A stretch of DNA of 34,464 nt, taken from the NCBI GenBank assembly GCA_018398765.1, contig JAHBMJ010001177.1, positions 1 through 34,464 on the forward strand. Reading direction: 5' to 3'. The position numbers and the translations under genes were made by a program. Below, in pieces: positions 10,513-20,660 of the stretch. The notes under the pieces are model-generated. The model was not told where the DNA came from and searched no databases. It saw only the letters and a program-made list of their open reading frames with translations. The first letter of the stretch is position 1, and each line of letters starts with the position of its first letter. Source of the DNA: Chromera velia. Lineage: Eukaryota > Sar > Chromeraceae.

Positions 10513-10722
10513 TATCGTGATACCCTGATATCGCTAATATCGTATAAATATCGCCCCGATATTTGTACCAATATGCGATATTGCTAAATATCGCCAGATA
10601 TTGCCAATATTGCGATATTAAATTCCATCTATATCGTATATTGGTAATATTGCGATATTTAATGTAAACGATGTTTTAAAATATCGGATATCGGGTCCAC
10701 TGCGATATTTAGTAACTGTATG
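10513..10722. repeat. ATATCG-rich array, copy 1
   Basis: About 210 bp of degenerate GATATCGC / AATATCGC units, many of them self-complementary (GATATC, CGATATCG). A second array of the same motif lies at 14117-14285. Confidence 0.75.
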
Positions 10723-12352
10723 ATAGTGTTCTACCATGGGCGACATATAAGTTTTGCATATTCACTTTCTTACCTCTCTAGCCCTTATAAAGTATAATAA
10801 GAGCTCAACAGTTACACTATCAAAGGACTCTTAACCTAAGGACCGAAAGCGGCTGCGCGGAACCGCAATCCAGGTGTTCAAGGCCTTGGACTCAGGCTGG
10901 TTCAGACTCAAGTTTGATTGCTTGGTCTCTGAGCAATTGAAGTCTTCATCTAGGTCTTCATCTACTTGGTACCGAAAGTTTGTGCAGGAATTCGGCGATC
11001 ATCAACCTAGTCAGCAAGACAAACTTGGGAGTCAAAAACCTGGCTCAAATTTTTACATCGCTCAAAAGGGAGCAAGTTAAAGAAATTCTCCTGCAGGCTT
11101 GAAGAAGAGAAACAGAATGAGAAAGAAAGAGAATTTAAATATAGAGAGACAAAGACAGAGAGACAAAACTGTCTTCCTCCCTCCATGAATTATGGGATCT
11201 TCAACACTGTCAGTCAAACAGGGCGGGATGCAGCCACTTAATTAATTGGGAGCAACGCAGAGTGCGGAAGACATATACGGACACATATATACTCACACAA
11301 AGACAGACCTAGCAGACAGATATGCACGTGCCCCGAATAGCTCTGAACAACAGTGAGACCGTTGGTTTGATTTGGTTTGATAACATTGGAAAAGGCCAGA
11401 GAGAGCGGAAACGAGCCGGGAGCTTACTAAGATCAATGTCGAGAACGCCACTTTCGGCCACTTAAAATTTCTGTTTGTCTGCTTTCCGAACGCGCGGCAA
11501 AGTCGCTTCAGATTGCACGAATGTCATTCTTCGTTTTCCCAACAGAAGAGCCTGATTCAACAGACAGAAAAGAATGCGAAAAAAAGCGGACAGAAGTGGT
11601 GTGGAACACGAGACCGCTCGCGAAGACGGCCTTTCCGAATGGTTATCGATATGAAATCTGAAAGTCGCCGAAGGTCAGTTCCACTTTGATCGGGCTTGCC
11701 ATCTGTGCCCTTTGCAACATCAAGATGAGCTTCTGGAAAGGTCTTTGCCAAACTGGTTTGCTAGCTTTCCGTGCTAGCAGCTAGCTTTCCGTGTTTTTCC
11801 GTTTCGAAGCCAGCTATTGAAACAGCTATAGGCCATGCACAGTCCGCATGCATGAAAGTCAGACAATTCAGCTATAGCTTCATGCATGCATGTATGTACG
11901 GGCCCGCGGGGCGGGGTCCACGGCCTTGCAGGGCCACGGCCGAATTTTCCGCGGCCGAAATTCGCTTCAATGCATGCATTTGCTTTCAACGTCGATCGCA
12001 AAACTGCCTTAACAACTCTGTGTTCCTTCGATCAGTTCAAAAAGATTCAGTTGGCTCTGAACTGCTTGGAGATTCAGATGTTTCTATTGCACGTTGCAGA
12101 GCTCCATCGCTTTCCCATGCAGTACGCTGGCCTCAGTACAGCTGTGATTTTCCCTCCGTCGTCTCCACTGATTTTTGAGAGTGTATCCTTGTTACGGCTT
12201 TTTCCAGACTTCTCCTGTTGGCCTGTCAACCTGTCTTTGAGGCAAAAATGAAGGTCGCTTGGAGCATTGGCGCTGCGCATCCTAGTGTGTTGTGTTTGTA
12301 GAGTGCTCATCTCTTTCGTTTCGTCTCTCGGCATCCGCCATCCGTACGACAG
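10723..12352. other. Spacer without a supported gene
   Basis: Several short open frames exist (plus strand 10874-11080; minus strand 11557-11751; plus strand 11886-12251), but none shows a family signature. The block 11760-11800 repeats GCTAGCTTTCCGTG twice, and 11820-11990 contains several GCATGCATG stretches. A possible upstream exon-like start at 12248 (ATG AAG GTC GCT TGG) precedes a GTAG...ACAG interval that resembles the intron-like half of the satellite units that follow. Confidence 0.4.
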
Positions 12353-13394
12353 TGGGGAAACATTTTTCCTTGGCGAGACAGACCCTTGTGCTGATAGAAA
12401 GGAGACTTCTCAGCAGTTCCGCAGCACAAGCAGTGAGTGTATCCTCCCCCAGCTCGACGTCTCTCTTTCTCTTCCTCTCTCCTTATCCACACAACAGCGA
12501 GGCAAACATTTTCTTTCGTGAGACAGACCCTTATGCTGACAGAAAGGAGACTTCTCATCGGTTCCACAGCACGAACAGTGAGTGTATCCTCCCCCAGCTC
12601 GACGTCTCTCTTTCTCTTCCTCTCTCCTCATCCACATAACAGCGAGGCAAACATTTTCCTTCGCGAGACAGACCCTTGTGCTGACAGAAAGGAGACTTCT
12701 CGGCAGTTCCGCAGCACAAGCAGTGAGTGTATCCTCCCCCAGCTCGATGTCTCTCTTTCTTTTCCTCTCTCCCCATCCACACAACAGCGAGGCAAACATT
12801 TTCCTTCGTGAGACAGACCCTTGTGCTGACAGAAAGGAGACTTCTCGGCAGTTCCGCAGCACAAGCAGTCAGTGCATCCTCTCCCAGCTCGACGTCTCTC
12901 TTTCTTTTCCTCTCTCCCCATCCATACAACAGCGAGGCAAACATTTTCCTTTGCGAGACAGACCCTTGTGCTGACAGAAAGGAGACTTCTCATCGGTTTC
13001 ACAGCACGAACAGTGAGTGTATGCTCCCCTAGCTCGACATCTCTCTTTCTTTTCCTCTCTCCTCATCCACACAACAACGAGGCAAACATTTTCTTTCGTG
13101 AGACAGACCCTTGTGCTGACAGAAAGGAGACTTCTCATCGGTTCCACAGCACGAACAGTGAGTGTATGCTCCCCTAGCTCGACATCTCTCTTTCTTTTCC
13201 TCTCTCCTCATCCACACAACAACGAGGCAAACATTTTCTTTCGTGAGACAGACCCTTGTGCTGATAGAAAGGACACTTTTCATCGGTTCCACAGCACAAA
13301 CAGTGAGTGGATCCTCCCCCAGCTCGACGTTTCTCTTTCTTTTCCTCTCTCCCCATCCACACAACAGCGAGGCAAACATTTTCCTTCGCGAGAC
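12353..13394. repeat. 145-bp satellite, seven full units plus a partial one
   Basis: Unit starts fall at 12353, 12498, 12643, 12788, 12933, 13078, 13223 and 13368, exactly 145 bp apart. The last unit breaks off after 27 bp into a TTCC array. Each unit has an 80-bp part starting CGAGGCAAACATTTTC, then GTGAGTGTATCC, a C/T-rich tract and CACACAACAG, so it mimics an exon followed by a 65-bp intron. Unit 4 has GTCAGTGC instead of the donor. Two subtypes alternate in the 80-bp part (GGCAGTTCCGCAGCACAAG versus ATCGGTTCCACAGCACGAA). Because 145 is not a multiple of 3, the overlapping open frames of both strands are artefacts. Confidence 0.92.
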
Positions 13395-13588
13395 CTTCCT
13401 CCCTCCCTCCCTTCCTTCCTTCCTTCCTTTCTTCCTTCTTTCCTTCCTTCTTTCCTTCCTTCTTTCCTTCCTTTCCTTTCTTGCTTCCTTTCCTCCTCTT
13501 TTCCCTTTTGTCCTCCCTTCCTTCCTTCCTTCTTTCCTTCCTTCCTTCCTGCCTTCCTTCCTTCCTTCCTTCCTTCCTTCCATCCTGA
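13395..13588. repeat. TTCC/CTTT microsatellite
   Basis: About 190 bp of CCTT-type repeat directly abuts the broken last satellite unit. It produces Pro-Ser-Phe-Leu reading frames on the plus strand and Lys-Glu-Gly-Arg frames on the minus strand. Confidence 0.95.
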
Positions 13589-13611
13589 GAGACTTCTTTC
13601 CTTTCATCCGT

Positions 13612-13716
13612 ATGTTTGTTGGAGAGTATTCCCTGGTGGAGCCCTTTACACCGAGGGACGGCAAGGTCCAAACTGCGGAGAAAGAGTTTGTGGTTGGAGC
13701 CATTGACGGGGGCTAG
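13612..13716 (+). CDS. Possible short coding fragment, unrecognised
   Basis: From ATG 13612 to TAG 13716 the plus strand encodes 34 residues beginning MFVGEYSLVEPFTPRDG, with balanced composition unlike the surrounding low-complexity DNA. It follows the TTCC array and has no visible family. It could be the last exon of a degraded gene or chance. Confidence 0.2.
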   Translation: MFVGEYSLVEPFTPRDGKVQTAEKEFVVGAIDGG

Positions 13717-13904
13717 GACGACTTCGGAATGATCAGAGGGGGGCCTGATGTCACCGAGGAAACGACACGAAGATACAAGTTTTAAACCACGGCTGTTTCT
13801 GTCTCCGGAGCCCCGCCAAATCTCTGGGTGTGGGTGGTTCCTATAGGTCACGCTGCAACTCTCAGACTGATAACTAAATCGGGTTTTATGCCATGCATCC
13901 TTCT

Positions 13905-14112
13905 CTCTCCATCTCTTCCTTCCTTCCTTCCCTCCTTCCTTCATTTCTTTCTTCCTTCCTTCTTTTTTTCCTTCCTCCCTTTCTTCCTTCTTTCCTTTGT
14001 TCTTTCCTTCCTTCTAACCTTCCTTCCTTCCTTGAAGTTCCTTCTTTCCTTCCCTCCCTCTTCCTTTCTTTCTCCCTCCCTTCCTCACTAGCAGCTTCCT
14101 TCCTTCCGTCCT
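13905..14112. repeat. Second TTCC/CCTT microsatellite
   Basis: About 200 bp of TTCC, CCTC and TTTC units, same strand sense as the array at 13395-13588. The ~300 bp between the two arrays contains no recognised gene apart from the small fragment noted at 13612. Confidence 0.93.
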
Positions 14113-14116
14113 TTCT

Positions 14117-14285
14117 AAATATCGGCAAATATCATCATAATATCGCCTACATGATATGATAAGTATCGGTTCTAGTATTGGTTAATATATCGCTGTAGAT
14201 ATCGCTTAATATTGTACAGCCGATATTGTAGCTATTGCTTAATATCGTACAATATCGCCTACCCAATATAACAAATATCGCCCTA
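14117..14285. repeat. ATATCG-rich array, copy 2
   Basis: About 170 bp of AATATCG / GATATCGC / TATCGCC units of the same kind as 10513-10722. The two arrays lie about 3.4 kb apart on either side of the satellite region. Confidence 0.75.
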
Positions 14286-14498
14286 GTCCCTAGTGCTGAT
14301 ACTCAGCCTAATAGATCATTAAATCTATTGATAATGGTAACAATTAGTGATTAGTGATTAGTGGTGCCCTAAAGCACTGTCAATAAAATTAAAAACCATT
14401 ATACTATAGACTTATGCAGTAATTGTGTGTGATTAATCATTAAATCTATTAATGATGGTGACAATGACATAATAAACCCTAGAATAAACCATTATACT
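14286..14498. other. AT-rich spacer with an internal duplication
   Basis: A phrase close to CATTAAATCTATTGATAATGG occurs twice (about 14326 and 14438), each followed by a related CCATTATACTA block (about 14396 and 14489). No gene is seen. Confidence 0.5.
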
Positions 14499-14532
14499 AG
14501 AAAAAATCTTAGTGATGCGTCAAGTAGAAGGA
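14499..14532. repeat. R locus copy 1, left fragment
   Basis: These 34 bp match 31624-31657 with two transitions. The sequence then jumps into an inverted-repeat element and resumes at 23258. The GGA at 14530-14532 is repeated at 23258-23260 as a 3-bp target duplication. Confidence 0.85.
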
Positions 14533-15195
14533 CCTTATAAAACTTTTAGTAAATATGACTAAATATTATAAAATATTACAAAAAATTCATATTTTAGTCA
14601 TATTTTACTTTTTTTTTATGAGTTTATATTTTTTTCTATATATTGTACACGGATAAACAAAAAATGCTACACAAGTCTACAAACACTCACAAGTTGAATG
14701 AATTAACTCCCATTCATTCAATCAATATATTTTATGAGAAAAAAAATAGTAAAAAAAAACTAGTGAATAGTCATATTTTTTTTTCTAGTGAATTTTGTCA
14801 CTAATTTTCCTCATATTTAGTCATATTTTATCATATTTTAAAAACCATTTTTTTATGAAAAAATTATAAGTTTTAGGACGTTTTTGGGGCAATTTACGAA
14901 GACTGGAGCTTTTAATTCATCTAGCGCACCGACTTAGAGCATGTAAAATAAAATATTGAGTAAATAATATCATTTTTATGAAATTCTATCTTATTTTGAT
15001 CATGATAATGAGGAGGAGGATGACCTCTTCGCCCCCCCCAATGGCTGCCAGTGGGCCAACCTTTCTTGGAGTGGTACTTTCCGTCCCCCCTCTCATCCTG
15101 AACATCTTCCATTTCGGCATCTTCTTCCTGTACTCTCCCCCTCCTGCATGCCTGTAGCAGCGGCCCCAGCAGCGGCCACCCTAGCAGTAGCCTCT

Positions 15196-15420
15196 TCAGT
15201 GGCCCTTCATGCCTCTCCTTTCGCGTATCCAATTAATTCTGTTATTCAAAGAGGTCATAAAGTGATAGAGGAACGTGACTGAGATACTGACTCTCTCTCC
15301 GGCCTTGTTGGTGACTGTGTGCTTAAATAAATCACCAAAGACGACTTCTAAGGCCTTGTTGAAGGAACTGATCGTCTTGTATCTTTTCTCTACACCTGCG
15401 TCTGTAGGCTTTACCTTGGC
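15196..15420 (-). pseudogene. Unrecognised exon-like coding segment inside the TIR element
   Basis: On the minus strand a reading frame begins after an AG at 15421-15422 (or the nearby GCAG) and runs 74 codons to TGA 15198-15196. It contains phrases such as YKTISSFNKALEVVFGDL and VSISVTFLYHFMTSLNN, a normal globular-protein composition quite unlike the AT-rich and simple-repeat surroundings. I do not recognise a family. It may be a fragment of a captured host gene or part of an old transposase. No upstream partner exon joins it cleanly in frame. Confidence 0.4.
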
Positions 15421-15626
15421 CTACCTGCAAAGAGAAAAAACAAATAAAGGTACAAACCTGGCTAATCTATATAGACAAACAGCTGTGTCATCAGGTAGCA
15501 AAAACAAGCAAAAAAAGGAGGGGGTGGGAGCAGACAAAGAGGGGATAGCGCAAGAGATATAGACGTGAGGAAAAAAAAAAATGGAGGCTTTAAAAACAGA
15601 AAGCTGACGTACCTGTTCTTCTACTC

Positions 15627-15713
15627 TTAATTGGGAAAGGTATCCTTATACATGTGAATCAGATCTTCGATGAGCTCAGAATTAACAGAAGGGGTCGGAG
15701 GTTTTTTGGGGCA
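15627..15713 (-). pseudogene. Second exon-like segment upstream of 15196-15420
   Basis: After a GCGCAG acceptor-like site the minus strand encodes [18 protein letters not shown] followed by [10 protein letters not shown], then TAA at 15629-15627. A GTACGT donor-like site follows at 15612-15607, 14 bp after the stop. If both segments were one gene, this stop would break it; alternatively the gene ends here. No family is recognised. Confidence 0.3.
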
Positions 15714-15794
15714 CTGCGCTGTGCTAACCAGGTATCTCCACCCAACACTTCTCTCTTTTTTGCATTTAAATCCAAGGATGCAAATCTTTATATA

Positions 15795-16045
15795 TCCATC
15801 CATCCATCCCTCACTCACTCTATCTATCCATCGATTTATCTGTCCAATGGCATTCATGCATCCATCCATCTATCCATCTATCTATCCCTCAACCACTCTT
15901 TCACTCCATCTATCTATCCATCCATCCATCCATCCATCCATCCATCCATCCATCTCTCAGTCACTCTCTCACTCCATCCACTCATCCATCCCTCTTCACT
16001 CCATCATTCTATGCATGCATCCATCGATCCCTCACTCACTGCATC
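15795..16045. repeat. ATCC/ATCT/CTCA microsatellite
   Basis: About 250 bp of CATC-type tetranucleotides inside the TIR element, of the same family as the array at the start of the window. Confidence 0.93.
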
Positions 16046-16428
16046 TATCCATAACCTCAGTTGTGACTAACCTTTCCAAATCTTAGTTCGCACATGTTGA
16101 CATTCTGGTCGATGCAGTCGCTTCTGAAGCTCCTACTAGGTGGTACAAAACAAAGAGATAACACTACAGAAAGATGATCCTACTGTTTGTTTGCTGTGTC
16201 TTAGTGGATTGACATAAAAGCACCAACACCTTGTGATACAGTTCTTTCATCTGTACGTGTCTGTATGTCTGCATATATCTTTGTCTCCTTAGATTATGCA
16301 TGCCGGGGTCTTTTACTATATAGAACACTGCGTGCAGTGGGTCCTGATCGGCCCCGCATTCGCGGGAAGCCGCGCTCACGCGCGCCCCCCAGTCCCAGTC
16401 GCACGACGGGCAGGCCCAACATATATAT

Positions 16429-16443
16429 ACATATATGTTTCTT
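16429..16443. other. Left 15-bp target-site duplication of the Penelope-like element
   Basis: ACATATATGTTTCTT here is repeated without mismatch at 22795-22809, immediately outside the right terminal repeat. A long, even-ended duplication of this kind fits target-primed insertion as in Penelope-like or LINE elements. Confidence 0.85.
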
Positions 16444-16457
16444 GTATGTACATCGCG

Positions 16458-16858
16458 TCGGTTCTCATGCCTTGTCCTGTGCTTCTCGATTGATCAGATG
16501 TTGCATTCTTGGAGTCAGTCCGTCTGATATTGTATGCACGGTTCCGGTGTGTCAGCACCATTGTATATGCGATCAGACCCGTGACTTCTTGCGAATGATG
16601 CGCATGTAGAAGGTGCATACATTAATTATTCACTTTTTTCGGCGTCCCCACCCGGATTGCACAAAAGTTGAATTTTTTGCATGCATTCTTTTTGCTCGAT
16701 TATTTGACTTACCCAGAAGTGAGAACATGCCGTCAAATTGATCAATCTTGGAGTTGGTAATTTTGGTAGAGTCCACCGTCGGTCCCTTAGCGAACAGTAT
16801 GTACATAGCAGGACTGTCTTAGCTGTTGAAAGAGAACTAATCATACTAGAATATTCCT
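16458..16858 (+). repeat. Left terminal direct repeat (pLTR) of the Penelope-like element
   Basis: 401 bp, aligned without gaps to 22394-22794. By my count there are about 28 differences, 26 of them transitions. It lacks TG...CA ends, unlike a true LTR. The short open frame beginning MINLGVG in both copies is probably incidental. Confidence 0.88.
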
Positions 16859-17117
16859 ATTGTTCTTCTTCCGGGGCACAAGTTTGCCGGAACCTTGGAG
16901 CTTTATTTACTGTGTCCGTCTTTCCGTTCATTGTGAGTGACGTGTGGGTTTGGGCGATAAGTCAAATATTGGCAGACAGGCTTGGGAGGCCGAGGAATCT
17001 TGACTTCTCTGTGGTTGGGGGGAGCAAGCCGCAGGACGGGGGAGGCCCGACACTGCAGAATGAGTATGTGGTGCGTCCCTACATAGAAGGGGAAAGGTTG
17101 GGCCGAATGAGCAGAAG

Positions 17118-18062
17118 ATGGAGGTGCAGAATGGACTGGGGGTGGAGCCCTACTACAAGATGGTACTCACACGGGTGAAGCCCAAGGCAGCAGCAATATT
17201 GAAGAGATCGAAGGAGGACCCGCAGAAGGAGGGGGTGTACATCGACGCGATTGAATGGAACAAGTACCTCCACCTGTTCATGATATCGGATAGAAGGAAG
17301 GAGGGGGGGATAAACGAGATGGGGAGGCCTGGAATGATCGAGCTCAAGGAGGGGTGTGATACGATTGTCCAAGACCTTCTGCTACCGTATGTTAATATCC
17401 CGATGGAAGGGGTCTTCAGCTTCCTGTCGAGGAAGGCATAGATGGCAGGGGTGGGGGGACTGAAGTATCCAGAATACAATAGGAAGGTGTCTCTGAAGGT
17501 GAGGCACATCGCACAGGACTACCTTACCGGTGTCTGGGCAATGGACCAGACGTTCGTGGCTGCTGGGGGGGATCATGCGTGTGCAGCCGAAGTGTGTGTA
17601 CTCCTGACAGAGTTAGCATGGGAGATGGGTGTCAAGGAAGTGAGGAATATACTCACTGGTGCTCTGGCTGGAAGGGGAAGGGGAGAGGGGGGAGAAAGGG
17701 GGCGTGTTAAGAACCCATCTGTGCAGCCGATAACTAGGGAAATGAGGAGGATAGGGGTGGGTAGGGGGAATGGAAGTATGACGTCAGATCTACAGTCGGG
17801 AGGAATCATAGTGGAGAGGATCGAGGTATCCGGGGAGGAAAAGGATGAAATGGATGCACTGATGGGGGCAACTAGCGCAGGTGCGACTCCTATGCCAGCT
17901 GCAGCGGCCCCANNNNGANNNNNNNNNNNNNNNNNNNNNNNNNNNNNNNNNNNNNNNNNNNNNNNNNNNNNNNNNNNNNNNNNGGGGGGGGGGGGGGTAC
18001 TGGGAGGAATGGGACGGGCAGGCCCAGGGGCAGGCCTAGGGGGGGTGGGAGGGGAGGAATGA
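17118..18062 (+). pseudogene. Gag-like ORF1 of the Penelope-like element
   Basis: An open frame of about 310 codons interrupted by one TAG (17439-17441) directly followed by ATG. The first half is mixed helical sequence (for example EPYYKMVLTRVKPKAAAIL), the second has a Leu/Ala-rich helical block (HACAAEVCVLLTELAW) and a Gly/Arg-rich tail. There is no RT or protease motif. Position before the enzymes and basic low-complexity tail suggest an RNA-binding or structural protein. Related sequence may continue upstream in another frame (16860-17110). An assembly gap at 17913-17983 hides part of the tail, so the frame after the gap is not certain. It ends in ATGA shared with the next ORF. Confidence 0.5.
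17913..17983. other. Assembly gap (N) ending in a G homopolymer
   Basis: Undetermined bases (17913-17916 and 17919-17983) end at a run of about 14 G. The flanks are Ala/Pro-coding and Gly-coding GC-rich sequence, so the gap probably hides a low-complexity repeat; its true length is not known. Confidence 0.97.
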
Positions 18063-18484
18063 GTCTATCGGTGCCGGGGGGAAGGGATAGGCTGGTGATG
18101 GGGGCCGGAGTGCAGAGCATGAATACAGGTGCACAGACAAGAGAGAGCTTTACAAAAAGGGATTGGGTCAGATCGGCATCATCGGAGGAACATGACGGAA
18201 GGGCAAACTCCAGCTTTGCCACACCGAGGTCGGGGGAGGAAGAGGCGGGACGCAGAACCCCGAAACGGGCGGTCCCTCTGTTCTGCCCTGCGTCTGCGGA
18301 AAGGGGGAGGAAGGTGCTAAGCGCACACCAGATTCATCCCCCGAGTGTTCCAATGGATGGGAGGAGGATTAACTACGCTGACCTCGTAGATCTGCCTGTG
18401 TATAGGCAGCCCAGAAATAGTGGGTTGGGGGTCAGAGATGGCAGTATAGCATGGACGAAACGAGAACAATCAAGGCTATCATGA
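18059..18484 (+). pseudogene. Small ORF2 of the Penelope-like element
   Basis: 141 codons starting in a 4-bp ATGA overlap with the preceding ORF and ending with TGA. The product is basic and Ser/Arg/Gly-rich with no recognised domain. The tight overlap suggests coupled translation, or that the two are parts of one former frame separated by a slip in the gapped region. Confidence 0.4.
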
Positions 18485-18675
18485 GGCAGGAAACAACTCC
18501 TAGGGAGACGAGGGAGTAAGTTCTCTCCTTCCTCAGGGACTGCTCAGTTGAGGGGGATTTGGATTCCCTAGGCCTGACCGAGCTGATCTACGCGATAGTG
18601 GTGGCGAGGCAGCGTCTACATGGACTCCTTGCTGAGAGGGGGGAAGAGCAGGATAAGGGGGGGAGACATAGTTGA
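18451..18675 (+). pseudogene. Small ORF3 with one in-frame TAA
   Basis: From ATG 18451 to TGA 18675 the frame encodes about 73 residues, with a single TAA at 18517-18519. Sequence continues smoothly across the TAA (RETRE, then VLSFLRDC and a Leu-rich amphipathic stretch with LGLTELIYAIVVARQRLH). It looks like a short helical domain. Its relation to the gag-like ORFs is unknown. Confidence 0.4.
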
Positions 18676-18684
18676 TTAGGACCT

Positions 18685-20660
18685 GTGACGGACTGTTCTT
18701 CTGGTCAGTGCATGTTTGATGTGGCCTTTGATTTTTCTTTCTTTTCATCTATGGTAGACCAAATGAGGGATGAGCTGGCAGGGTTAAATGACTGTCTTGA
18801 TACTGATCTGAGGGATTATAGGGGCTTTGGCAGGGAGAGCATGAGGCAAAGGATTAAGGCTGAGTTAGACTGTCTTACACTTAAGCTCGTTAGATGTAAG
18901 ATGCTTATTGCACTACTTGATGTGCATGGGGGGGAATCATGTCCAGTCTGTACACAGAGAGTGGAAACATGCAAATGCGCGTTAACAGTTGTCTTGGTTG
19001 CTAAGCCTTCCCATCCTCCTTCGTACACTTTGAAGGTGATGCCGGCTTCTCCTGATGATCGATGTAGGGCGTGGTCATATAGTTGGACCTTGTTCAGGAA
19101 AGGATGTCGACAGAAGATCATGAAGAGATTGATCCTGTTTCATTCTATCGCTGCTTCTGTCTGGCTTGAGTTGGGGAATAGTGCGTACAGTAAATATTTG
19201 AGGGAGGTGAGGAGTGCATATAGAGAAATAGGTGGGCATGCTGGATGGTGGGACAGGAAAGTGATTTATATGGTTTGGTCCCAATAGAAGAGAGGCCTGT
19301 ACCTTGGAAGTATGGTGGGAATGGCGCTTGATCGCATCATGCAGCACTTCTATGCGGCTTTGCGATCACGGAGGGGGGGTCGGGCAGCGAATAAATTTGG
19401 GTGGGGGTATGCACATCGTTTTTATTCAATGCTGTCTAGTGATGCTTCTCGTCATGCTCTCTTCGTTGTATTGCCTCTGGTACGGATGGATAGTGGACAG
19501 ATGAGTCTTCGTATAATGAAATTGCTTTGTATTAGAGCGTATCAACCGATGTGGAATACTGTGGGTGTTTTGAGGAAGGAAAGGAATGACCCTTCGATTG
19601 AACTGAAACCTGAACGCCCCCGTTTGTCTGCCTGTGCGTGCAAGAGAGGTTCAGTTTATACTCAGCTGAGACACAAGCTTTGCCCCTCTCTGTGCATGAC
19701 AAAGGAGTCGGGAGAACTTGAGAGGGGAGGTATTTTCCTCTCTCATGATAAATTTATGCAGAGGGTGGGTGGGAAAAGGGGGGATAAGTCTGGAGATGCA
19801 TATGTTTCTCTTTTTTATGACAGACTTCTTGTGATGTTTTTTAAGAAGGTGCTTCCTGATAGGTCGATCAGATTTGTCAATGTCAGTAAAGATGATATCA
19901 AAGCATGTGACACTGTGAGGAGGGTTCCGAGAAGGGGAATTCTTGCTACAGGCAGATAGACATTCAACATGAACGTTAAACATCTGTATGAACTGAATGG
20001 ATGGTTAATGATAGAAATACTGAAAGGGAAGTCGATTTCTATTCGCCTTCCGCTTGCTGACTGTCCAAAGTTCAGGGTTTTTTACTTTCGTCAGTTCGAA
20101 TTGATCAGAAAGGAAGTTACTCCGTAGAGCTCAGTTCATCTGAGACTCCTGCCATCAAAACTTCAGAATTTGAAACAGATGCTTGACAATACATACAAGG
20201 TTTGTTTTGATGCTCCTTTTGAATTGCATGGTAACTCGCATGATGATTGTCTTTGCATTTGAATCGCTCGACTTCTCGAGCTGCCGCTTCTGGAAGGATA
20301 TGTATGTGCACTTCTCTCTTCTTCTCCGTCTCTCCATTCGCTTTTCTCTCTCCCTTTAAATTTCTCGTCTTCATGTAAATTATGGCTGAACAGTGGATCG
20401 TGGGCAATAGTTGAGAAGGGGATTGACTTTTTTGTTTCTTCTCTTGTCTCTCCAAGGGGTTGCGGGAGGGGACGTCTCGGCTCTGCCCGGCATGGTCAGG
20501 GGAGGGGGGGTGGTGGAGGTGTATCTGCGGCGGTTATGGCAGACCTAAGGGAGAGGTGGGTGACTATTATTCTATGTGCTCCGTGCTCTAAAGAGGGGGC
20601 CGCCTCTCCCAAAGAAGGCTGGGGTGGTGAAAAAGTTGTTGGATGTGTTAGCTGTTGTCC
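18685..20660 (+). pseudogene. Cys-knuckle and GIY-YIG-like endonuclease part of the Penelope-like element
   Basis: One frame runs about 640 codons, crossed by TAG at 19285, 19957 and 20125 and TGA at 20260. A CPVC...CKC cysteine cluster lies at 18940-18978. Around the first TAG the sequence reads VIYMVWSQ then KRGLYLGSMVG, followed by an Arg (19333) and a His (19345). This fits the GxY...YxG, Arg and His pattern of GIY-YIG nucleases, which nick DNA to prime reverse transcription in Penelope-like elements. The first motif is VIY rather than GIY, so the domain call is moderate. A Gly/Arg-rich stretch precedes a frame change into the RT. Confidence 0.5.

Noticed and set aside
10801-10960. Possible tRNA or small RNA gene in a GC-richer patch
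   Set aside because: No B-box-like GGTTCGANTCC and no convincing cloverleaf arms found by eye.
12410-13944. Long overlapping open frames on both strands in the satellite and TTCC arrays (up to about 250 codons)
   Set aside because: They follow the 145-bp and 4-bp periods, occur in all frames, shift by one base per unit and have only repeat-derived composition.
16458-16858. Hammerhead ribozyme in the terminal repeats, as reported for some Penelope-like elements
   Set aside because: The CTGATGA core was not found on either strand of the 401-bp repeat.
16738-17178. 146-codon frame beginning in the left terminal repeat
   Set aside because: Its first part is repeat DNA shared with the right terminal copy. 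The rest may be upstream gag-like sequence in another frame, but the start is not credible.
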